Part shown: one piece after another, positions 1-4,077 of the stretch
Position numbering within the stretch: position 1 is the first letter of the stretch
Layout: the number at the start of each line of letters is the position of its first letter
NCBI GenBank assembly: GCA_017555325.1
Contig: JAFZGR010000261.1
Span: forward strand, 1 to 5,150
Origin: Alphaproteobacteria bacterium
GTDB taxonomy: Bacteria; Pseudomonadota; Alphaproteobacteria; CAAHEQ01; UBA3637
Reading direction: 5' to 3'
DNA length: 5,150 bases
Notes under the pieces: model-generated
Told to the model about the DNA's origin: nothing
The model's database searches: none
Seen by the model: the letters and a program-made list of their open reading frames with translations, nothing else
Program-made: the position numbers and the translations under genes

Positions 1-171
1 AACAGCATTTTCATATTTTGCTTTAATAATGTTCATCGGGGCTTGACCTGGACGGAAACCTTGAATTTTTGCTTCTTTGCGAATTTGTTCTAATTTTTCA
101 TTTTGTTTGTCTGTAAATTCTTTTGCAGGAATAACAACTGTAAAAGAATGAGCTAACTTTGTCTTTGTCAT
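1..171 (-). CDS. tig: trigger factor, N-terminal part (cut by window edge)
   Basis: This is the first 57 codons of trigger factor, the ribosome-bound chaperone that meets nascent chains at the exit tunnel. The reading frame is open from the ATG (complement of 169-171) to base 1. The protein starts MTKTKLAHSFTVVIPAKEF, matching the usual beta strand plus 'PA' opening of the ribosome-binding domain. Residues 38-45 read GFRPGQAP, the family's ribosome-docking signature GFRxGxxP; a Gln stands where a Lys or Arg is common. The PPIase and C-terminal domains lie outside the window. An AAGGA-type ribosome binding site lies about 10 nt upstream (around 182-187). The gene follows a tRNA-Leu on the same strand with only 31 nt between them. 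The identification rests on the signature and the N-terminal pattern, and I am fairly sure of it despite the short length. Confidence 0.92.
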   Translation of the reverse strand, partial: MTKTKLAHSFTVVIPAKEFTDKQNEKLEQIRKEAKIQGFRPGQAPMNIIKAKYENAV

Positions 172-202
172 ATCTAATAAATCCTTTTATATCAAACATT
201 TT

Positions 203-286
203 TGGTGCGGACGAAGAGACTCGAACTCCCACGCCTTTCGGCAACGGCTTCTAAGACCGTCGTGTCTACCATTCCACCACGTCCGC
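203..286 (-). tRNA. tRNA-Leu, anticodon UAG
   Basis: A complete 84-nt class II tRNA is read on the minus strand. The acceptor stem GCGGACG (280-286) pairs fully with CGTCCGC (207-213), followed by A73 and an encoded CCA (203-205). The D stem is GTG/CAC with a 10-nt loop containing GG. The anticodon stem is ACGGT/GCCGT with loop CTTAGAA, giving anticodon TAG (complement of 251-253), which reads CUA and related leucine codons. A long variable arm with a GCC-GAAA-GGC hairpin is the class II mark expected for leucine. The T arm has loop TTCGAGT; its stem GGGAG/CTCTT closes with two G-U pairs at the base, which is tolerable. It lies just upstream of tig and is probably on the same transcript. Confidence 0.97.
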
Positions 287-299
287 TCGTTAAGCGTTA

Positions 300-305
300 A
301 TCATA
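300..305 (-). promoter_or_regulatory. possible -10 element for tRNA-Leu/tig
   Basis: On the minus strand this reads TATGAT, one base from the TATAAT consensus, 13 nt upstream of the tRNA 5' end. That is a sensible place for the start of a short tRNA leader. No convincing -35 hexamer is found at the right distance; the DNA there is a mixture of A and T runs, which could help as an UP-like element. In such AT-rich DNA a hexamer like this is easily found by chance, so this is only a suggestion. Confidence 0.3.
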
Positions 306-457
306 TAACATATCTTTTTAAAAAAAGAAAGACTTTTTATGTGCTTTTTTTGAAAAAAAATAGACGAGGGGTATTTTTTTGTTGAAAATCTGCTTCTTTT
401 TGTTTTTAAAATCGGCTTGAGTATAAAAATATTTATAGAGAAAATTATTTCTGTCTA

Positions 458-485
458 TTGACTTTTTTTTTAATTAATATATAGT
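458..485 (+). promoter_or_regulatory. putative sigma70-type promoter of the ruvB-ybgC-tol operon
   Basis: A -35 hexamer TTGACT (458-463; five of six match TTGACA) and a -10 hexamer TATAGT (480-485) are separated by 16 nt, and a T-rich stretch follows the -35. Transcription would start near 491-493, giving a leader of about 23 nt that contains the ruvB ribosome binding site (AGGA, 506-509). It is the best-formed promoter in the intergenic region. An upstream pair, TTGAAA (382-387) with TTTAAA (405-410) at 17 nt, is a weaker alternative. Background AT richness keeps the confidence moderate. Confidence 0.6.
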
Positions 486-514
486 GGGATAAGATAGAAC
501 GGAACAGGAATAAA

Positions 515-1540
515 ATGACAGAACATCGTTTAATTACACCTCAAAAGCTTGCCGGTGATGAAGAATTATACACTGGATTGCGTCCGCAAAGTTTGTCTGA
601 CTTTGTGGGGCAAAAAAATATCTGTGAAAATTTGCAGGTTTTTATCGAGGCGGCACGTAAACGCTCTGATGCGTTGGATCATACCTTGTTATTTGGACCT
701 CCGGGATTAGGCAAAACAACACTTGCACAAATTATATCCAAAGAGTTGGGTGTTGGTTTTCGTCCTACTTCCGGTCCGATGATTTCAAAGGCGGGCGATT
801 TAGCCTCCATTTTAACCAATTTGGAACCTCGAGATGTTTTGTTTATTGATGAAATTCATCGTTTGAATCCAACAGTGGAAGAAGTTTTATATTCGGCAAT
901 GGAAGATTTTCAATTGGATATTATTATCGGTGAGGGACCAGCCGCTCGTTCCGTAAGAATTGATTTGCCTCCGTTTACATTGGTTGGGGCAACAACCCGT
1001 TCCGGTTTGTTATCCAATCCGTTAAGGGACCGATTTGGTATACCGTTACGGTTGGAATTTTATACAACCGAAGATTTAATGAAAATTGTCAAACGAGGTG
1101 CCCGTTTGTTGAATTTAAACATGAGTGATGATGGTGCACATGAAATTGCTTGCCGCTCTCGGGGAACGCCTCGTATTGCCGGACGTTTATTGCGCCGTGT
1201 TCGTGATTTTGCTGGTGATAATGTGGTAGATAAAGCATTGGCAGACATGGCTCTGACTCGATTGGATGTTGACAAATTCGGATTGGATTTGATGGATAGA
1301 CGCTATTTGCGTTGTATTGCTGAAAAATATGCAGGTGGGCCTGTCGGGGCAGATACTTTATGTGCCGCTTTATCGGAAGAACGAGATACGTTGGAAGAAA
1401 TTATTGAGCCATACTTAATGCAGTTGGGATTGGTTATGCGGACACCTCGTGGTCGGATTATTTCACAGGCTGGTTGGAAACATTTGGGATTGGCTGTGCC
1501 AAACACTTCTTTACAAGGCACGTTGTTGGAGAATTTATAA
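515..1540 (+). CDS. ruvB: Holliday junction branch migration DNA helicase RuvB
   Basis: RuvB is the hexameric AAA+ motor that, loaded by RuvA, drives branch migration of Holliday junctions in the cytoplasm during recombinational repair. The 341-residue product is of normal length (E. coli has 336). Seen in order: an N-terminal LRPQSLSDFVGQ segment (22-33); Walker A GPPGLGKTT (61-69); Walker B LFIDEIH (109-115); the RuvA-contacting hairpin region with IIIGEGPAARSV (136-147); sensor 1 GATTR (158-162); arginine finger region PLRDRFG (169-175); sensor 2 GTPRIAGRLLRRVRDFA (217-233); and a C-terminal winged-helix domain ending in RTPRGR (309-314) and GWKHLGL (320-326). All catalytic motifs are intact. 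The start is supported by AGGA at 506-509, five nt before the ATG. RuvA and RuvC are not adjacent; instead RuvB opens the ybgC-tol operon. Confidence 0.99.
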   Translation: MTEHRLITPQKLAGDEELYTGLRPQSLSDFVGQKNICENLQVFIEAARKRSDALDHTLLFGPPGLGKTTLAQIISKELGVGFRPTSGPMISKAGDLASILTNLEPRDVLFIDEIHRLNPTVEEVLYSAMEDFQLDIIIGEGPAARSVRIDLPPFTLVGATTRSGLLSNPLRDRFGIPLRLEFYTTEDLMKIVKRGARLLNLNMSDDGAHEIACRSRGTPRIAGRLLRRVRDFAGDNVVDKALADMALTRLDVDKFGLDLMDRRYLRCIAEKYAGGPVGADTLCAALSEERDTLEEIIEPYLMQLGLVMRTPRGRIISQAGWKHLGLAVPNTSLQGTLLENL

Positions 1541-1544
1541 AGGA
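1540..1544 (+). promoter_or_regulatory. ribosome binding site of ybgC
   Basis: The sequence AAGGA overlaps the last base of the ruvB stop codon and lies seven nt before ATG 1552. It decides the ybgC start in favour of 1552 over an in-frame ATG at 1474 inside ruvB, which would add 26 residues that do not resemble the family. Confidence 0.8.
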
Positions 1545-1551
1545 ACAAAAT

Positions 1552-1959
1552 ATGATTCATCAAATGGATTTACATATATATTATCAGGATACGGATGCTG
1601 GTGGCATCGTATATCATTCCAAGTATTTGGATTTTGCCGAACGGGCTCGTTCCGAATTGCTTTTTGATATGGGACTGTCAAATACAAAATTAATTGAGCA
1701 GGGGGTTGCCTTTGTTTTAAGACAGGTTCATATTGATTATCGTAAACCGGCTCGATTAGATGAATTAATTACCATTCAAACTGTTGTGACAGATATTAAA
1801 AATGCCAGTATGGAAATGGAACAAACATTCATACGAGGAGATGAAACGTTGGTTGTCATTCGGTTGCAGTTAGCTTTTGTTAACCCGGAAAATTTACGCC
1901 CCGTTCGGATACCCTGTGAATTAAAAGAACAATTTACACACTATAACAAGGAGAATTAA
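1552..1959 (+). CDS. ybgC: tol-pal system-associated acyl-CoA thioesterase YbgC
   Basis: This is a single-domain hot-dog fold (4HBT family) thioesterase of 135 residues, the usual size. YbgC hydrolyses acyl-CoA thioesters in the cytoplasm and has been linked to phospholipid metabolism; its exact link to Tol-Pal is unsettled. The diagnostic motif YYQDTDAGGIVYHSKYLDF spans residues 10-28. Its second Asp (D15) aligns with the catalytic Asp of characterised YbgC proteins, and the ERARSELL helix follows (30-37). Later segments such as VAFVLRQVHIDYRKPARLDE also match the family. The start at 1552 gives MIHQMDLHIYY, with a good ribosome binding site. It follows ruvB by 11 nt and precedes tolQ by 2 nt; the tolQ ribosome binding site lies within its last codons, suggesting coupled expression. 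Confidence 0.96.
   Translation: MIHQMDLHIYYQDTDAGGIVYHSKYLDFAERARSELLFDMGLSNTKLIEQGVAFVLRQVHIDYRKPARLDELITIQTVVTDIKNASMEMEQTFIRGDETLVVIRLQLAFVNPENLRPVRIPCELKEQFTHYNKEN
1948..1953 (+). promoter_or_regulatory. ribosome binding site of tolQ inside ybgC
   Basis: A strong AAGGAG lies eight nt before the tolQ ATG (1962) and inside the last codons of ybgC. It supports the tolQ start and implies that ribosomes finishing ybgC pass directly over the tolQ initiation site. Confidence 0.8.
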
Positions 1960-1961
1960 GA

Positions 1962-2660
1962 ATGCAGGAAGAAGCTGTCAGATCATCATTATCTATGTAT
2001 GGAATGTTTATGGATTCCGACGTATTTATGAAATTGTTAATTTTAGGATTGCTTTTTGCCTCAGTCTGTTGTTGGGCAATTATTTTTGATAAAGCCTTTT
2101 TATTCAAACGGATACGTCTTGGAATGAAAACTTTTGAAGAACAGTTTTGGTCCGGTGGTTCATTGGAAGCCATTTATAATAGTCATGCACAAAATCCGTC
2201 TAATCCTTTGGCTTTGATTTTTGTGACGGCCATTCAGGAGTTTCGTCGTTCTTTAACTGAAAAGAAAAAAGCTGGTTCTAATATTAAAATTCAGGAACGG
2301 ATTGACAAAGTGATGCAAATTGCCATTGATAAGCAAGTGGATAAAATGGAGACAAAAATGATTTTTTTGGCTTCTACCGGATCTGTTGCCCCGTTATTGG
2401 GTTTGTTTGGTACTGTTTGGGGAATTATGGATAGTTTTAATGCTATTGGCTTAACACAAAGTACAAATATTGCAGCTGTTGCCCCCGGTGTTGCCGAAGC
2501 TTTATTTACAACGGCTGTTGGGTTGATTGCTGCTATTCCGGCAGTGATTGCTTATAATAAATTATCAAATGATATTGATCGAATTGCACACCGAATGGAA
2601 ACATTTTCCGATGAATTAAGTGCTATTTTATCCCGTCAGATTGAACATGTGGAGGCATAG
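1962..2660 (+). CDS. tolQ: Tol-Pal system inner-membrane proton channel subunit TolQ
   Basis: TolQ is the multimeric inner-membrane subunit (ExbB/MotA-type) that, with TolR, converts the proton gradient into movement of TolA. The product has 232 residues (E. coli has 230). Three membrane segments are visible: about 21-42, 133-156 and 170-196, separated by the large cytoplasmic loop (about 45-130) typical of the family. The pore-lining signatures are intact: GLFGTVWGIMDSF (147-159) with T151, and PGVAEALFTTAVGLIAAIPA (175-194) with T184, matching the conserved threonines of the TM2-TM3 proton path. The short periplasmic N terminus fits TolQ topology. ExbB is the nearest alternative, but the neighbours ybgC, tolR, tolA and tolB settle the assignment. 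The stop is TAG, 2 nt before tolR. Confidence 0.97.
   Translation: MQEEAVRSSLSMYGMFMDSDVFMKLLILGLLFASVCCWAIIFDKAFLFKRIRLGMKTFEEQFWSGGSLEAIYNSHAQNPSNPLALIFVTAIQEFRRSLTEKKKAGSNIKIQERIDKVMQIAIDKQVDKMETKMIFLASTGSVAPLLGLFGTVWGIMDSFNAIGLTQSTNIAAVAPGVAEALFTTAVGLIAAIPAVIAYNKLSNDIDRIAHRMETFSDELSAILSRQIEHVEA
2651..2655 (+). promoter_or_regulatory. ribosome binding site of tolR inside tolQ
   Basis: GGAGG lies within the final codons of tolQ, seven nt before the tolR ATG at 2663. It is a near-ideal Shine-Dalgarno and supports both the tolR start and coupled translation of the two motor subunits. Confidence 0.8.
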
Positions 2661-2662
2661 GA

Positions 2663-3076
2663 ATGCCACGTTCTATTCGTAAAACAAAAATTCGGGCAGA
2701 AGTTAATTTAACACCTTTGATTGATGTTATGACCTCCCTGTTGGCAATTTTTATGATAACCGCCCCCTTGTTGACATCAGGGATTCCTCTTAATTTGCCG
2801 AAAGGGGACGGAAAACAGATTGAAGGACAAGATAAAACATTGGATATCAGTATTGATGCCAAAGGACAAATTTATGTTGGAACAGATATGGTTGAAAAAG
2901 GGGGTTTAATTAAAAAAGTGCAAGCGATTGTTGCCGAAAATCCGGCAATCGGAATGGTTATCAGTGGCGATAAGGATTCGGCATATGGAACGGTTATTGA
3001 AGTAATGGCGTTGCTTCGGTCTGCCGGATTTACACAGGTTGGATTGAAAACAGATGCAAAAGTGGTTATGCCATAG
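2663..3076 (+). CDS. tolR: Tol-Pal system protein TolR (ExbD/TolR family)
   Basis: TolR is the second motor subunit: a short cytoplasmic N terminus, one membrane helix carrying the proton-binding Asp, and a periplasmic domain. At 137 residues it has the family length (E. coli has 142). The N terminus is basic (MPRSIRKTKIRAEVNLTPL), as expected for the cytoplasmic side. The helix runs about 18-37 with LIDVMTSLLAIFMITAP (19-35); D21 is the essential acidic residue. Next comes PLLTSGIPLNLPK (35-47 with the helix end), then the compact alpha/beta periplasmic domain including SGDKDSAYGTVIEVMALLRSAGF. T24 and S25 replace residues that are usually hydrophobic. It is flanked by tolQ (2 nt) and tolA (17 nt), and the stop is TAG. 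ExbD is the alternative family name, excluded by context. Confidence 0.97.
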   Translation: MPRSIRKTKIRAEVNLTPLIDVMTSLLAIFMITAPLLTSGIPLNLPKGDGKQIEGQDKTLDISIDAKGQIYVGTDMVEKGGLIKKVQAIVAENPAIGMVISGDKDSAYGTVIEVMALLRSAGFTQVGLKTDAKVVMP

Positions 3077-3093
3077 ATAAAAAGGTAAATAAA

Positions 3094-4077
3094 ATGAGTG
3101 ATTTATGTAATGATATTGAATCAGCACAAAGGCAATCTTATTCCTTGGGATTGTCTGTGGGGTTACATGTCATTATTCTGTTTTTAATGCTGTTTAATTT
3201 TTCATGGCAGACAAATGAATTTGAAAAAACACCACCGGCTATTTTGATGGTGGATTTAACAAAAGTTCAATTGGCAGATAAAACAAATTTGCCCCCTGAA
3301 GTCAAAGTCAAAAAGAAAGAACCGAAAAAAGAGGCTGCTCCTAAGCCACAGCCAAAGCCAAAAGAAAAAAAACAGGCAAATAAAACACCAACCGTAAAAA
3401 AAGAACCGGTTGTTAAAAAGTCGGAACCGATTAAACCGCAAGCAAAACCGGTGCAAAAAGATGCCGTTAAAGTTAATGAACCGAAGAAAGTGAAAAAGCA
3501 GGAACAACAGAAAAAAACAGTTCAAAAGCCTAAAACAACCCCTAAACCAGCGCCAAAGCCGGTGACTAAACCACAACCTAAAAAAACAACACAATCAGAT
3601 GGTTTAAAAAGTTTATTGGCATCGGTTGAAAAAGTGAAAAAACCAGCCAATCCGGCACCTGAAACAGACGTAGATACAACACCCGAGAGTGGTTTAGAGG
3701 TAAATGAGGGAATTAAAGGCGGAACAGGAGGCAGCCGATTGGAAGCATTGACAATTTCGGAAAAAGACTTAATTGCAAATAAGATACGTGGCTGTTGGAA
3801 TGTGAATGCCGGTGTCGAAAATGCCGAGAAAATGATTGTTGAATTAAAAGCATACGTGAATAAAGACGGACGAATCAGTAGTGTCCGTATATTGAATATG
3901 AAAAATGATCCGGTCTTTCGGTCAATGGCCGAAAGTGCTAAGCGGGCCATTTATGTATGTGACGGATTAGGGGCAGAATCACCGTTTAAAATTTTGTCAA
4001 CCAAGCATCCGGAAAATTACAGTTCATGGAAAGAGATTTATTTGCGGATGAATCCAATTGATGGAGGAGTTTTTTAG
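3094..4077 (+). CDS. tolA: Tol-Pal system periplasm-spanning protein TolA
   Basis: TolA is anchored in the inner membrane, is energised by TolQR, and reaches across the periplasm to TolB and Pal. The 327-residue product shows the three-part plan. One N-terminal membrane helix (about 17-37) carries S21-x3-H25, the SxxxH motif that contacts TolQR. A long extended arm (about 62-166) is dominated by Lys and Pro. A globular C-terminal domain (about 217-322) includes EKDLIANKIRGCWNV, YVNKDGRISSVRIL and ENYSSWKEIYLRMNP. Cysteines C234 and C289 may form a disulphide, as in other TolA C-terminal domains. The arm is TonB-like rather than Ala-rich helical as in E. coli, but the C-terminal domain and the position between tolR and tolB identify TolA. 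The ATG is preceded by AAGG (3082-3085) at eight nt. The stop TAG abuts the tolB ATG with no gap. Confidence 0.95.
   Translation: MSDLCNDIESAQRQSYSLGLSVGLHVIILFLMLFNFSWQTNEFEKTPPAILMVDLTKVQLADKTNLPPEVKVKKKEPKKEAAPKPQPKPKEKKQANKTPTVKKEPVVKKSEPIKPQAKPVQKDAVKVNEPKKVKKQEQQKKTVQKPKTTPKPAPKPVTKPQPKKTTQSDGLKSLLASVEKVKKPANPAPETDVDTTPESGLEVNEGIKGGTGGSRLEALTISEKDLIANKIRGCWNVNAGVENAEKMIVELKAYVNKDGRISSVRILNMKNDPVFRSMAESAKRAIYVCDGLGAESPFKILSTKHPENYSSWKEIYLRMNPIDGGVF
3277..3591 (+). other. low-complexity Lys/Pro-rich segment of TolA
   Basis: Residues 62-166 of TolA are built from irregular KP, PKP, KKEP and QPK units, giving A-rich DNA with many AAA, AAG and CCN codons. The units are not perfect tandem copies. 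The segment probably forms an extended, strongly basic arm crossing the periplasm. On the opposite strand the same DNA yields an open frame full of Phe, Leu and Arg, which is an artefact of this composition. Confidence 0.85.
4063..4069 (+). promoter_or_regulatory. ribosome binding site of tolB inside tolA
   Basis: GGAGGAG lies in the last codons of tolA (encoding the Gly-Gly near the C terminus), eight to ten nt before the tolB ATG at 4078. Because the tolA stop and tolB start are directly adjacent, this site fixes the tolB start and suggests termination-reinitiation. Confidence 0.8.

Larger units (their letters stand above)
287..514. other. divergent AT-rich intergenic region
   Basis: This 228-nt region separates the leftward tRNA-Leu/tig unit from the rightward ruvB-tol operon, so it must hold promoters for both. 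It is rich in A and T runs (for example 320-326, 333-338, 345-351, 353-360 and 374-380). It contains no open frame of note, no GC-rich hairpin followed by a T run, and no long repeat. Apart from the promoter elements listed separately, I see nothing else definite in it. Confidence 0.8.

Noticed and set aside
312..380. A/T runs as an intrinsic terminator or bidirectional terminator
   Set aside because: The region lies between divergent transcription units, where no terminator is needed, and there is no GC-containing stem next to the T runs.
1474..1551. Longer ybgC starting at ATG 1474 within ruvB
   Set aside because: The extra 26 residues (METFGIGCAKHFF onward) are an out-of-frame reading of the ruvB end and do not resemble YbgC. 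ATG 1552 has a well-placed AAGGA and gives the family's usual N terminus.
1060..1563. Minus-strand open frames opposite ruvB (1060-1275 and 1303-1563)
   Set aside because: They are antisense to conserved ruvB coding sequence, have no family resemblance, and are explained as shadows of the real frame.
1449..1667. 72-codon plus-strand frame across the ruvB/ybgC junction
   Set aside because: It overlaps two well-supported genes in another frame, has no recognisable domain, and lacks a convincing ribosome binding site.
2771..2796. TTGACA at 2771-2776 (and similar at 1269-1274 and 2302-2307) as internal operon promoters
   Set aside because: Each is a perfect -35 look-alike, but none has a good -10 hexamer at 16-18 nt, and all are explained by codons in conserved protein segments.
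2931..2948. Hairpin TTGCCG-AAAATC-CGGCAA within tolR as a terminator or regulatory element
   Set aside because: The stem is only six base pairs, no T run follows, and the sequence encodes conserved-looking TolR residues. It is likely chance.
1934..3127. Minus-strand open frames opposite tolQ and tolR (1934-2173, 2623-2862, 2906-3127)
   Set aside because: They lie wholly or mostly over conserved tol genes with no recognisable product, promoter or ribosome binding site.
3256..3950. Minus-strand frames opposite tolA (3256-3594 and 3522-3950), the first looking like a Phe/Leu/Arg-rich membrane protein
   Set aside because: The composition is the mirror of Lys and Pro codons in the TolA arm (AAA/AAG become TTT/CTT). 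The apparent hydrophobicity is an artefact.
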